From a bacterium (GTDB taxonomy: Bacteria; Patescibacteriota; Minisyncoccia; Phycocordibacterales; Phycocordibacteraceae), in NCBI GenBank assembly GCA_021802705.1, contig JAJZRL010000006.1, forward strand, positions 1 to 53,851: a stretch of 53,851 nucleotides of DNA, written 5' to 3'. Under the pieces are notes generated by a model. It had not been told where the DNA came from. It saw nothing but the letters and a program-made list of their open reading frames with translations, and made no database searches. The translations under genes were made by a program, and so were the position numbers. This document shows, one piece after another, positions 15,543 through 23,888 of the stretch (position 1 is its first letter; the number at the start of each line of letters is the position of its first letter).

Positions 15543-16141
15543 GCCTCTCTGCGGTTGTTGAGCGCCGCGCGGAGCGTTTCGGCGTCAGAATATTCGAGTT
15601 CGCTGCCGGTCGCAAGCCCGCGGCCGAGCACCGAGACCGCCATGCGTCCGCGATATGGCGCGAAGATTTCGCGTATGCGGTCGGCGGTATGTTCGCCTTC
15701 GCTCGTCGCCGAAAGGGCGAGGATCACCTCCTTCAATCCCTCCTCCAAGCGCTTGTCGATCGCCTGCAGCAATTCTTTTTCGCGGAAGGACCCTTTTCCT
15801 GAGAGCGTGAGCACGCCGCCCAGCACGAAATAGCGGCCCGTATAGGTTCCGGCCCGTTCGACGGCGAGAAGATCCTGGTCTTTCTCGACGAGCATCAGTT
15901 GGGTATCGTCGCGGTTCTTATCGGAACAGTATCCGCATACGGCATCCGCGGTGCCGTTATGGAAGCGCAGGCACCGGGGGCATTGGCGAGCGTTCGTATC
16001 GAGCGCCGCGATGAGTTTCGCAAGCTTCGCCCTTTCGGAAGCCGGCGCTGCAAGGAGGTGGAAAACGAAACGTTTCCCCTGGCGCGGACCGACACCGGGT
16101 AAGCGGGTAAAGGCGAGCGCGAGTTCGTCAATGTGGTCCAT
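15539..16141 (-). CDS. recR: Recombination mediator RecR
   Basis: A 200-residue protein acting with RecO to load RecA on gapped DNA. Visible are the helix-hairpin-helix (TRLPGVGPRQGKRFVFHLL), a four-Cys zinc finger (CPRCLRF and CGYC), and the Toprim domain with LVEKDQDLLAVE, GRYFVLGG, LALSATSEGEHTA and the Walker-like RGLATGSELEY. The frame continues upstream, but the ATG at 16141 gives the family N-terminus and lies 4 nt after the dnaB stop. The usual partner dnaX is not adjacent. It converges on the helicase gene with overlapping stop codons. Confidence 0.96.
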   Translation of the reverse strand: MDHIDELALAFTRLPGVGPRQGKRFVFHLLAAPASERAKLAKLIAALDTNARQCPRCLRFHNGTADAVCGYCSDKNRDDTQLMLVEKDQDLLAVERAGTYTGRYFVLGGVLTLSGKGSFREKELLQAIDKRLEEGLKEVILALSATSEGEHTADRIREIFAPYRGRMAVSVLGRGLATGSELEYSDAETLRAALNNRREA

Positions 16142-16145
16142 GCGG

Positions 16146-17504
16146 TTAAAATTCTGCTGCAAGCTCCCCGTAGCCCGACGTATCGATCGGTTGGAACGTG
16201 GCGCGTTTTTCATCGAAGTAGAGTTCGGCTGATCCGGTCGGCCCGTTTCGATGCTTTTCGATGAGGATTTCCGCGATGTTCTGCCTCTCGCTCTCGGGAT
16301 TACGCTTGTCATCGCGGTGGATGAACATCACGACATCCGCATCTTGTTCTATGGAGCCCGAATCGCGCAGGTCCGAGAGACGCGGCTTGCCGCCGCGCTG
16401 CTCGACCGCACGGGAAAGCTGGGAAAGCGCGATGACCGGGACGGAAATCTCGCGTGCGAGCGATTTGAGCGAGCGGGATATCTCGGTTACCTGCTGGACG
16501 AGCGAGTCGGATGCCTTTGTCGACGTCGGGGACATGAGCTGGAGATAGTCGACAATGATGAGACCGATGCCGCGTTCCCGCTTGAGCCTTCGGGCGACCG
16601 CACGCATGGCGAGGATGTTATTCCCCGGCTTATCATCGATGAAAATGGGGGCTTTCGAGAGCGATTCGAGCGCATCCCGGATACGGCCGAAATCCTCTTC
16701 TTCTTTTATCTGGCCGGTCCGAAGCTTCCACGAATTGACGAACGATTCGGCGGCGAGCATGCGGTCGATGAGCTGTTCCGAGCTCATTTCGAGAGAAAAG
16801 ATACCGACAGGGACATTGTGCCGCACGGCGGCATTCCGCGCGATATCAAGCGCGAGCGATGTTTTTCCCATCGAAGGACGGGCGGCTATGATGACGAGGT
16901 CTGAAGGATGGAAACCTGAAAGGAGATTGTCGAGGGCAGGGAAGCCTGAAGGGACGCCCCGGATACCGTCCTCTTTTTTCGAAAGCGCTTCGATACGGTC
17001 CCACACGTCATGGATCTTGTCGCCGATCGCGGTGAACTTGTGGGCGGTAGAAGCATTGCTTATGGCGTAAATGCTTTTCTCGGCCTCGTCGAGCACCTCC
17101 ATGGTGTCGCGCGCGTCGTCGTATGCGGATTCGGTGATGTGGTAGGCGGTATCGATGAGAGAACGCAACAAGAACTTACGGGAGACGAGTTCGGCATAGT
17201 GCGAAAAGTTTCCCGGGGTCGGAGCCGATCCGGCAAGCTCGGCGAGATAACTGCGGCCGCCGGAGCGTTCAAGGAGTCCCTGGTCCTGCATCCGTTCGGA
17301 GAGCGAGAGGAGGTCGATCGGTTCGCTCCGTTCGGTAAGTTCGCGCATGGCGGCAAAGATGAGCCGGTGTTTTTCCGCATAGAAAGAATCCGGACCGACG
17401 ATATCGGACACATCGTATATGGCGTCCGGCTTGAGGAGGAGCGCGCCAAGCAGTGCCCGTTCGGATTCGAGTGATTGCGGAGGGACGCGGTCGACGGCAG
17501 ACAT
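16146..17504 (-). CDS. dnaB: Replicative DNA helicase DnaB
   Basis: Hexameric 5'-3' helicase that unwinds the fork. The 452-residue protein has the N-terminal collar domain (SLESERALLGALLL, about residues 11-105) and a RecA-like ATPase with RPSMGKTSLALD (Walker A), SLEMSSEQL, DYLQLM (Walker B) and the SQLSRAVEQR and LRDSGSIEQDAD blocks. No intein is seen. TACAAT at 17513-17518 ends 8 nt before the ATG at 17504, giving a leaderless message; an upstream in-frame ATA/other start is not needed. recR follows after 4 nt. Confidence 0.97.
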   Translation of the reverse strand: MSAVDRVPPQSLESERALLGALLLKPDAIYDVSDIVGPDSFYAEKHRLIFAAMRELTERSEPIDLLSLSERMQDQGLLERSGGRSYLAELAGSAPTPGNFSHYAELVSRKFLLRSLIDTAYHITESAYDDARDTMEVLDEAEKSIYAISNASTAHKFTAIGDKIHDVWDRIEALSKKEDGIRGVPSGFPALDNLLSGFHPSDLVIIAARPSMGKTSLALDIARNAAVRHNVPVGIFSLEMSSEQLIDRMLAAESFVNSWKLRTGQIKEEEDFGRIRDALESLSKAPIFIDDKPGNNILAMRAVARRLKRERGIGLIIVDYLQLMSPTSTKASDSLVQQVTEISRSLKSLAREISVPVIALSQLSRAVEQRGGKPRLSDLRDSGSIEQDADVVMFIHRDDKRNPESERQNIAEILIEKHRNGPTGSAELYFDEKRATFQPIDTSGYGELAAEF

Positions 17505-17512
17505 CACTCGAA

Positions 17513-17518
17513 ATTGTA
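17513..17518 (-). promoter_or_regulatory. -10 box for leaderless dnaB
   Basis: TACAAT on the minus strand directly follows the cysS stop codon (17519-17521) and ends 8 nt before the dnaB ATG. Confidence 0.55.
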
Positions 17519-18979
17519 TCAAAGAGTCGCTCGAGTCAACACCGGCCCGTTCGGCCCGTCATCCACACGATATCCACTGCGCTCTATGGCGGCTCTTATG
17601 CGGTCGGCTTCCTTAAAATCCTTGGAAACGCGTGCTTTTTCGCGCTTTTCGAGCATGTCTTGTATGTCGTCCGGCACGTCCTCCCGAGACAGCGTGTGCA
17701 AAGACGGAGGAGAGAGGAGCGAAAGGCCGAGGTGTCCCTCCGCATCTTCGAGGAGACCCCATTTTTCCTCCGGAGCGTATTCTTCGCTTCTAAGCGAGCT
17801 CCAAAGGATGCTGAGCGCTTGCGGCGTCGCTATATCGTTGCGCATCGCCGCAAGAAAGCTTTTCCGCGCTTCCGAAGGCGCGCTGTGGCGCTCGGATTCC
17901 TTGGCGATCTCGCGGGAAAGGTTCCAGAGCCGTTCGAGCGCTCCGGCAGCACCGTCAAGCGCGTCAAAAGAGAAAGAGAGCGGCGTGCGATGATGCGCCT
18001 GGAGGAAGAAATAACGGAGGGAGAGGGGATGATAGCCCTTCGCGACCAGATCGGAAAGATAGATGACGTTACCGGTCGATTTCGATATCTTTTCGCCGCC
18101 CATGTTCAGGAACGCGTTGTGCATCCAGTAATGGACGAACGGTCGTCCGAAAGCCGCCTCCGATTGGGCGATCTCATTGTTGTGGTGCGTCGGCGCGAGA
18201 TCCTCGCCTCCGGTATGGATGTCGATTTCAACGCCGAGCAGCGTATGCGCCATCGCCGAACATTCGATGTTCCACCCCGGGCACCCTCGCCCCCAGGGAG
18301 AGTCCCACTCCTGCAGGCGGTGTACGCCGCGCGGCGTCTTTTTCCAGAGGACAAAGTCGGCGGGATTGTGTTTCTCCGGATCCGTTTCGATGCGCGCACC
18401 GGCTTTCAGCTCCGCATCTTTCAGGCCGCCGAGCTTGCCGTAAGCGGGGAAGCGGTTCGTATCGAAATACAGGCCGCTGCGCGTGCGGTAAGCGAACCCT
18501 TTCTCTTCAAGCCTGCGGGCAAGCGAGATCTGCTCCTCGATGTACTGGGTGGCGCGCGGGAAAAAGATGTCTTCCGTGTCGACATTGAGTTCCGCAAGGT
18601 CGTCGAGGAACATTTTCGTATAGCGTTCGGCAATGGTGGAGGCCGAAAGACCCTCCCGTTTCGCGCTCTCTTCGACCTTGTCTTCTCCTATGTCTCCGTT
18701 GCCGACGAGGTGACCGACATCGGTTATGTTGATGACGCGGCGTACGCGATAACCGGCATGCGTGAATACTCGCGAGAGCGTATCCGAAAAAAGTATCGAT
18801 CGCAGGTTGCCTATGTGCTGGCGACTATAGACGGTCGGTCCGCAGGTATAAAGCAGCACCATGCCGGGCTTCAATGGCACGAACACCTCTTTCGTCCCGG
18901 AAAGGGAGTTCGTGAGGAATATACGCGGTCTCTGGCCGCTTCCCGTCGACTTTCCGAACACGCGGGCCAACCATCCCAT
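17519..18979 (-). CDS. cysS: Cysteinyl-tRNA synthetase
   Basis: Class I synthetase charging tRNA-Cys. The 486-residue protein has the HIGH-type motif HIGN (YTCGPTVYSRQHIGN), zinc ligands including the Cys of the TCGPT segment, C and H of GWNIECSAMA and EDLAPTHHNNEIAQSEA, and a KMSKS-type loop GGEKISKSTGN. The C-terminal helical domain ends with a short wHTH-like region. Length is normal. It is downstream of the CorA-like gene by 3 nt and has a 15-residue N-terminal extension before the core, possibly a misplaced start. Confidence 0.97.
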   Translation of the reverse strand: MGWLARVFGKSTGSGQRPRIFLTNSLSGTKEVFVPLKPGMVLLYTCGPTVYSRQHIGNLRSILFSDTLSRVFTHAGYRVRRVINITDVGHLVGNGDIGEDKVEESAKREGLSASTIAERYTKMFLDDLAELNVDTEDIFFPRATQYIEEQISLARRLEEKGFAYRTRSGLYFDTNRFPAYGKLGGLKDAELKAGARIETDPEKHNPADFVLWKKTPRGVHRLQEWDSPWGRGCPGWNIECSAMAHTLLGVEIDIHTGGEDLAPTHHNNEIAQSEAAFGRPFVHYWMHNAFLNMGGEKISKSTGNVIYLSDLVAKGYHPLSLRYFFLQAHHRTPLSFSFDALDGAAGALERLWNLSREIAKESERHSAPSEARKSFLAAMRNDIATPQALSILWSSLRSEEYAPEEKWGLLEDAEGHLGLSLLSPPSLHTLSREDVPDDIQDMLEKREKARVSKDFKEADRIRAAIERSGYRVDDGPNGPVLTRATL

Positions 18980-18982
18980 ACG

Positions 18983-19903
18983 CTAAAAAATCCAACGCTT
19001 TCGTGCGAAAAAGAGCGTCATGACGCCGGCGATGCCGAGCATGAGCGCCATGATGATCCAGAACGCATTTTGGTTTTGTTCGAGCGGCGTACCGAGCGCA
19101 TGCATGCCGAAAACAAGAGCGATAAGCTCGAGAGGCAGCACGCTGAACGTTATGACCGTCAGCGTTTTCATGATTTCGTTCTGACGAGCGGCAAGGAGCG
19201 TGCTATTGGTTTCGCGCAGATCGGTTGCGACGGCGCGGTACGTGTGCACGAGATGCGCGACCTGCGTGCGTTCGGCCGCGACACGTACTGCGCGTTCGGA
19301 GAACGTGGTGTCGAAGAAGTTCCGCTGGACGAGCGACTGCAAGAACCGGTTAAGCGGTTCATTCTGGTTCGCAAGCGCAGCCTCAAGATGCAGGAATTCA
19401 CGACTGATATCCGAGATGGTCCGTACGGTAGCGCGCTCGCGGCCGCTGAACATGTCCTGTTCGACGCGGGAAAGATGGCTCGCGATACTGCTCGTGTGGT
19501 TGCGGACAGCCGTATAAAGATGGGCGAAGAGTATTTCGATCAAGACATCGGTCGTGAGCGGCGCTCTGCCGGTGATAAGCTTCTGGGCTTCAAGGATCTT
19601 TTTCAGGTGGTGTAGGGGAGCGATGACCTCGTATCGCACCGTTATGATAAACCCGCTCGCGACGACGAAATCGATCTCCTGGCTTTTCGTCTCGCCGTCG
19701 TTCGTGCCTTGCGCCGGAAAATGCAAGACGAGGAATGCGGTTTGAGAATCTCCCGAAACGAGCGGCGCCGGGGTAGGGGAAAGCAGCTCCATTTCGATCC
19801 GTTCACTGATTGAAAACTCACGCGAAACCTGTTTAATCTCGTCTTCTGTCGGTTGCTCGAGGTCTATCCAGACCCCGTCTTTATATTCGTGCCGGAATAT
19901 CAT
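18983..19903 (-). CDS. CorA-like divalent metal transporter
   Basis: A 306-residue protein with the CorA architecture: cytoplasmic alpha/beta domain, long coiled-coil helix (about residues 140-240), and two C-terminal transmembrane helices. The loop between the helices, normally GMN, reads VFGMHALGTP, so the signature Asn is replaced by His. The basic C-terminus ARKRWIF is typical. TATCCT (19910-19915) ends 6 nt before the ATG. It is most likely a Mg/Co/Ni channel or efflux protein; the altered motif makes substrate uncertain. Confidence 0.88.
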   Translation of the reverse strand: MIFRHEYKDGVWIDLEQPTEDEIKQVSREFSISERIEMELLSPTPAPLVSGDSQTAFLVLHFPAQGTNDGETKSQEIDFVVASGFIITVRYEVIAPLHHLKKILEAQKLITGRAPLTTDVLIEILFAHLYTAVRNHTSSIASHLSRVEQDMFSGRERATVRTISDISREFLHLEAALANQNEPLNRFLQSLVQRNFFDTTFSERAVRVAAERTQVAHLVHTYRAVATDLRETNSTLLAARQNEIMKTLTVITFSVLPLELIALVFGMHALGTPLEQNQNAFWIIMALMLGIAGVMTLFFARKRWIF

Positions 19904-19909
19904 GGGTAT

Positions 19910-19915
19910 AGGATA
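19910..19915 (-). promoter_or_regulatory. -10 box for leaderless CorA-like gene
   Basis: TATCCT on the minus strand ends 6 nt before the ATG at 19903. Confidence 0.4.
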
Positions 19916-19944
19916 CCACGCGTACCGTTACCGTTTTCCTCGTG

Positions 19945-19953
19945 TGCTACACT
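19945..19953 (+). promoter_or_regulatory. Extended -10 for the S41 protease gene
   Basis: TGCTACACT (extended -10, TGn plus TACACT) ends 7 nt before the ATG at 19961. It predicts a leaderless message. Confidence 0.6.
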
Positions 19954-19960
19954 TTTCAGG

Positions 19961-21223
19961 ATGGAGCCTTCCGGAGAAGCATATGGCCGCAGCGCTCATA
20001 CCCGCATAAAGCGCGGTTTTTCGTTCGCGCTTATAGCGCTTCTCGCCTTCAGTGCGGGCATCGTCGTGGGCGGCAAGAATTCTGCGGCCGAGATGGTGAG
20101 CAGTCTTCCTCTCGTCGGAGACGGTCTCGACGCGACGCCGAATCAGAGCGTCGACCTTTCTGATTTCTGGAAAGCATGGAATGCGCTCGAAGCGAACTAC
20201 GTCATCACCCATGCGTCCTCGACGCTCCCGTCGGCAAAAGACCGTATCTTCGGCGCGATACAGGGTCTCGTCGCTTCGTACGGCGACCCGTATACGGTCT
20301 TCTTCCCGCCCAAAGAAGCCGCTGCGTTTTCCGATAACATATCGGGAAGTTTCGCGGGTATCGGCGTAGAGATCGGCGTAAAGAACAAGGTCTTGACCGT
20401 CATCGCCCCGCTTAAGGGAACGCCGGCGGCAACAGCAGGCCTCAAGGCCGGCGACATCATTACCGCCATCGACGGGGTCTCGACCGATGGCGTTTCGATC
20501 GATGAGGCGGTAAGCAAAATCCGCGGCCCGGCCGGTACGGCGGTCGACCTCACCATCATTCGCGGAGGATCCTCATTTGACGTCAAGATCGTCCGGGAGA
20601 CGATACAGGTACCCGAGACGAGCGACGGTCTCGATGCCGCAAGCGGCGTCTATCACATCGCGCTCTACGAGTTCACCGCGAATTCCGCCAGCTTGTTCGA
20701 CCAGGCTCTCGCTCGCTTCAGAGCTTCCGGCTCCAAGAAGCTCATTATCGACCTGCGCGGCAACCCGGGCGGCTACCTTGATTCAGCGGTCGACATCGCA
20801 AGCCACTTCCTTCCGAAAGGCGCGACGGTCGTGACGGAAGACTTTGACGGGAAGGAGCCGAACCAGGTGCATACGAGCCTCGGATACGGAGACATTCCTT
20901 CGGGTACGAAAGTCGCCGTGCTTATCGACGGAGGTTCGGCATCGGCTTCCGAGATCCTCGCCGGAGCGCTCCAGGACAATCATGCCGCGACTATCATAGG
21001 GACGCGCTCTTTCGGCAAAGGATCGGTACAGACGCTCATTCCTCTTGATGGAGGGGCTCTCAAGGTTACGGTTGCGCGTTGGATAACTCCCGCGGGGCAT
21101 TGGATCATGGGGAACGGGATAACCCCCGATATCGTCGTTCCGATTACCGAGGCGGACATAAAGGCGGGCAAAGATCCCCAGATGGCGCGTGCGATAACCT
21201 TTTTGACTACCGGCGCGCGATAG
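19961..21223 (+). CDS. S41 carboxyl-terminal processing protease
   Basis: A 420-residue membrane-anchored periplasmic-side protease: N-terminal transmembrane anchor (about residues 19-38), a PDZ domain (about 115-205, with GIGVEIG and LKAGDIITAIDG), and the S41 catalytic domain. The catalytic Ser328 in GGSASASEIL and Lys353 in GTRSFGKGSVQT are 25 residues apart, as in known CtpA enzymes. It trims or degrades exported proteins from the C-terminus. The frame is open upstream, but the extended -10 at 19945-19953 fixes the ATG at 19961. Confidence 0.94.
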   Translation: MEPSGEAYGRSAHTRIKRGFSFALIALLAFSAGIVVGGKNSAAEMVSSLPLVGDGLDATPNQSVDLSDFWKAWNALEANYVITHASSTLPSAKDRIFGAIQGLVASYGDPYTVFFPPKEAAAFSDNISGSFAGIGVEIGVKNKVLTVIAPLKGTPAATAGLKAGDIITAIDGVSTDGVSIDEAVSKIRGPAGTAVDLTIIRGGSSFDVKIVRETIQVPETSDGLDAASGVYHIALYEFTANSASLFDQALARFRASGSKKLIIDLRGNPGGYLDSAVDIASHFLPKGATVVTEDFDGKEPNQVHTSLGYGDIPSGTKVAVLIDGGSASASEILAGALQDNHAATIIGTRSFGKGSVQTLIPLDGGALKVTVARWITPAGHWIMGNGITPDIVVPITEADIKAGKDPQMARAITFLTTGAR

Positions 21224-21238
21224 GGTAGGCTGGTGTGC

Positions 21239-21685
21239 ATGAAAGTCATCCTGACGAAAGATACGAAGAAGATCGGGCGCGCGCACGAGGTGGTCGACGT
21301 CGAAGGCGGCTATGCGCTCAATTACCTTGTTCCGAAAAAGCTGGCCATTTTCGCGACACCCTCTGCGGTGAAGCAGGCCGAGACGCGTCGAAAGCAATCA
21401 GAAGCCCGTCGCGAACTCGATACGAAGCTCTTTGAGCAGAACATCGCTCACCTCGCCGAAGCGCGTATCGTCATCAAAGCGAAAGCGAATGAAAAAGGCC
21501 ACCTGTATGACGCGGTCGGGGAGCCTGAGATTATCGATGCGGTAAAAGAGCAGGCGCGCATCGACCTTCCGAAAGGCTCCGTAAAGCTCGAGAAGCCGAT
21601 AAAAGAATTGGGAACGTTCACGGTACCTCTCGCCGCAGGCGAGGCGTTCGGCGCCTTTTCCATCATCCTCGAAGCAGAGACGTAG
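21239..21685 (+). CDS. rplI: 50S ribosomal protein L9
   Basis: A 148-residue two-domain rRNA-binding protein: N-terminal MKVILTKDTKKIGRAHEVV with GGYALNYLVPKKLA, a long connecting helix, and a C-terminal domain. L9 is absent from some CPR groups such as Microgenomates, so its presence fits a Parcubacteria origin (from memory). The ATG at 21239 gives the family N-terminus. It lies 15 nt after the protease gene; a weak TAGGCT (21226-21231) could be a -10. Confidence 0.95.
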   Translation: MKVILTKDTKKIGRAHEVVDVEGGYALNYLVPKKLAIFATPSAVKQAETRRKQSEARRELDTKLFEQNIAHLAEARIVIKAKANEKGHLYDAVGEPEIIDAVKEQARIDLPKGSVKLEKPIKELGTFTVPLAAGEAFGAFSIILEAET

Positions 21686-21702
21686 CTTTCCTCTCATCTC
21701 CC

Positions 21703-22242
21703 ATGAGAGAGATCATTGTCGACAGTGCCATGAGTTTCAGCGAAGCTCTCGCTGAAAAGGAGATTCCGGACAATATTCGAAAGACCCTCTCGCTTGTCGA
21801 GATTCCGCACTATTCCTTCGACGGGAAGCTTCATCAGGGTCAGCTTGTCGTGCACGCAGATGTCGCTCAGGAAATCAGGCGTATTTTTGACAGGTTAGCG
21901 GAAAAACGATTCCCGATCGCGCGCGTCATCCCCATCGTCGCATACGGATGGGATGACGATCGCTCAATGGTCGCGAACAACACCTCGGCGTTCAATTATC
22001 GCCCCATCCGCGGGACCGATCGTCTTTCGTGCCACTCGTTCGGGCTTGCTATAGATATAAATCCGGCGCTCAACCCCTGCATTCAATATGACGGCGAAGT
22101 CGTCCCGCCCGGCGCCCGGTATGATCCGGGACAGCCGGGGACGGTAACTGCCGATATCGCGCCTCTTTTTAAATCATGCGGTTGGGAATGGGGCGGAGAT
22201 TGGCACAATAAGGATTGGCAACATTTCCAAAAAACGGTTTGA
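21703..22242 (+). CDS. M15-family peptidoglycan peptidase
   Basis: A 179-residue zinc peptidase of the M15 (VanY/L-Ala-D-Glu endopeptidase-like) type. The ligands are visible as the His and Asp of SCHSFGLAIDINP and the His of DWQHF near the C-terminus. No signal peptide is seen, which is odd for a wall hydrolase; it may act on recycled muropeptides or be exported by another route. It is 17 nt downstream of rplI and probably co-transcribed. The 76-nt gap to rpmA carries a small imperfect hairpin (about 22241-22261) and no gene. Confidence 0.85.
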   Translation: MREIIVDSAMSFSEALAEKEIPDNIRKTLSLVEIPHYSFDGKLHQGQLVVHADVAQEIRRIFDRLAEKRFPIARVIPIVAYGWDDDRSMVANNTSAFNYRPIRGTDRLSCHSFGLAIDINPALNPCIQYDGEVVPPGARYDPGQPGTVTADIAPLFKSCGWEWGGDWHNKDWQHFQKTV

Positions 22243-22318
22243 GCGGAATAGATTTCTACCGCTTATCTAAATAGAAAGATTAAAGAGGGAAGGGGAGACG
22301 GCTTTTCGCTTCAAGCGA

Positions 22319-22591
22319 TCAGACGACCTCAGCGAATTTCTTTTTCAGGATGCGTCCGTCAAAAGAGCGCTTGCGTTTCGTGCGGAAGGCGACGGTACCG
22401 GAAGCGATGGCAAAAAGAGTGTGGTCACGGCCGACCTTTACGTTTTGGCCCGCCTCGATCTTCGTGCCGCGCTGGCGGACGATCACCATTCCCGGGCGAG
22501 CGGATGCTCCGTCAGCGAGCTTCACGCCGAGATACTTCGGGTTCGAATCAGTAAGGTTTTTTGCCGATCCTCCGGCTTTCGTTGATGCCAT
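22319..22591 (-). CDS. rpmA: 50S ribosomal protein L27
   Basis: A 90-residue ribosomal protein whose N-terminal tail reaches the peptidyl-transferase centre. KAGGSAKN near the N-terminus, YLGVKLADG and [18 protein letters not shown] are diagnostic. The N-terminus MASTKAGGS shows no bacillus-type cleavable leader. The ATG at 22591 was chosen by family alignment; the frame runs further upstream. It is divergent from the next gene with only 19 bp between start codons. Confidence 0.96.
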   Translation of the reverse strand: MASTKAGGSAKNLTDSNPKYLGVKLADGASARPGMVIVRQRGTKIEAGQNVKVGRDHTLFAIASGTVAFRTKRKRSFDGRILKKKFAEVV

Positions 22592-22596
22592 AGTGG

Positions 22597-22602
22597 TATA
22601 GT
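22597..22602 (+). promoter_or_regulatory. -10 box for leaderless 116-aa protein gene
   Basis: TATAGT ends 8 nt before the GTG at 22611. On the other strand the overlapping TATACC/ACTATA may serve rpmA, but the spacing to its ATG is short. Confidence 0.5.
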
Positions 22603-22610
22603 TGTGTGCA

Positions 22611-22961
22611 GTGACTATAGCAGAAACGCGCGAGAAATGCAAAGACCTTGCCGCCCGTATTCCGCGGGACGTCCTGCTCATCATCATTCTCGTCCTCGCT
22701 TCCGTACTCAGTTTCGGGCTCGGCTATCTTGCCGGCCTTGACGCTTCGGAACAGCAGCCCGTACCGATTTCGATCAGCCAGCCTCCTTTCGCAGCTACCT
22801 CGACCATGGAAGGGAAGGTCGTCGCCTCGAAGAATGGCACGAAGTACTATTCATCGTGGTGCGCAGGAGCGGATCGTATCGCGCAGGCGAACAAAGTCTG
22901 GTTTGATTCCGCCGCGCAAGCCCGCGCGGCGGGATATGTTCCGGCCGCGCATTGCGACTGA
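22611..22961 (+). CDS. Small membrane-anchored protein with Ada-like Cys/His motif
   Basis: A 116-residue protein: short basic cytoplasmic N-terminus, one transmembrane helix (about residues 20-45), a Ser/Pro linker, and a C-terminal module of about 45 residues ([17 protein letters not shown], then [10 protein letters not shown]). The module resembles the small Ada-type metal-binding or YHS-like domains seen in exported CPR proteins (K.YH..WC and AGY.P...C). The GTG at 22611 was chosen because of the -10 box 8 nt upstream; a TTG at 22602 would overlap that box. The role is unknown. Confidence 0.7.
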   Translation: MTIAETREKCKDLAARIPRDVLLIIILVLASVLSFGLGYLAGLDASEQQPVPISISQPPFAATSTMEGKVVASKNGTKYYSSWCAGADRIAQANKVWFDSAAQARAAGYVPAAHCD

Positions 22962-22969
22962 TTTCGATC

Positions 22970-22978
22970 TGCTACAAT
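22970..22978 (+). promoter_or_regulatory. Extended -10 for the LOG-family gene
   Basis: TGCTACAAT (TGn plus TACAAT) ends 13 nt before the ATG at 22992, predicting a leader of about 7 nt. Confidence 0.6.
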
Positions 22979-22991
22979 AGACAGACAGCAA

Positions 22992-23741
22992 ATGCACACC
23001 CACACTCCTGCTTCCGGTGCGGTGAACGATCATAAGGCCGCCGAGCGGCTTGCGAAAGTCGTACACGAAGGCCAGCGAACGATACCTGAAGAGCATACGC
23101 CCCTCGTGTGCAAGCCGAACAAGGTGGAATCATGGCGCATCTTCAAGATCATGTCCGAGTTTGTCGAAGGGTTTGATGTTATCCGTCAGTACGGTCTTGC
23201 CGCATCGTTCTTCGGCAGTGCCCGCGCCTCTTTTGAAGACAGGGTATACCGGGATGCCACCCTGCTTGCAGGACGGCTTGCAAAGAGAGGCTTCGCGATC
23301 ATTACCGGCGGAAGTTCAGGCGTCATGCAGGCGGCGAATAAGGGCGCCTTCGAGGCGGGCGGGGATTCGGTCGGGCTCAATATCAACTTACCGGAAGCTC
23401 AGAGTTACAATCCGTACCTGACAAACAGGTTCGGTTTCGATCATTTCTTCGTACGGAAGGTGATGCTTACCTATGCATCCGAGGTGTACGTCTATTTCCC
23501 GGGCGGTTTTGGAACCCTTGATGAATTCTTCGAGATAGTAACGCTCGTGCAGACGAAAAAGATACACAAGGTGCCTATCATCCTTTTTGGAAAACAGTAT
23601 TGGGGCCCGCTCGCGGCTTTCATCGAGAAAACGCTCTACGAGGAACACAAGGCTATCAATAAAGACGACATGGATCTTTACGTGATCGTCGATTCGGTCG
23701 ACGAAGCCTATGACTATATCGTCGCGAATATCTCCTGCTGA
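22992..23741 (+). CDS. LOG-family protein (TIGR00730-like)
   Basis: A 249-residue Rossmann-like protein of the LOG (Lonely Guy)/lysine decarboxylase-like family. The signature PGGFGTLDEFFE and the substrate-binding ITGGSSGVMQAANKGA are present. Family members are nucleotide 5'-monophosphate phosphoribohydrolases that release free bases; in bacteria a purine-nucleotide hydrolase activity is known for some. The N-terminal 50 residues are an extension before the core. The gene has its own promoter and is followed by a 147-bp hairpin-rich intergenic region. Confidence 0.85.
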   Translation: MHTHTPASGAVNDHKAAERLAKVVHEGQRTIPEEHTPLVCKPNKVESWRIFKIMSEFVEGFDVIRQYGLAASFFGSARASFEDRVYRDATLLAGRLAKRGFAIITGGSSGVMQAANKGAFEAGGDSVGLNINLPEAQSYNPYLTNRFGFDHFFVRKVMLTYASEVYVYFPGGFGTLDEFFEIVTLVQTKKIHKVPIILFGKQYWGPLAAFIEKTLYEEHKAINKDDMDLYVIVDSVDEAYDYIVANISC

Positions 23742-23782
23742 TTTTTAAACAAAATAAATTCCAGTACCAGAATGAGGGTTAG

Positions 23783-23867
23783 CAGGGCGGGGAAGCGTAT
23801 TTTTATCACGCCCGCTCCTGTCGCCAAACAGCATTCTAAATGTCGCACAATATATCTTTTGCGACAT
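23783..23867. terminator. Two hairpins between convergent genes
   Basis: The gap 23742-23888 holds no gene. Hairpin 1 pairs CAGGGCGGG (23783-23791) with CCCGCTCCTG (23811-23820) with one bulge. Hairpin 2 is a perfect 8-bp stem ATGTCGCA/TGCGACAT (23840-23847 with 23860-23867) around a 12-nt AT-rich loop. They probably act as bidirectional terminators for the LOG gene and the M23 gene, though T-tracts are weak. Confidence 0.55.
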
Positions 23868-23888
23868 AGACAAGCTCCCCCTCGGCTT

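Noticed and set aside
17453-19615. 720-codon open frame on the plus strand
   Set aside because: It is antisense to cysS and the CorA-like gene, both well supported; long antisense frames are common at this GC content.
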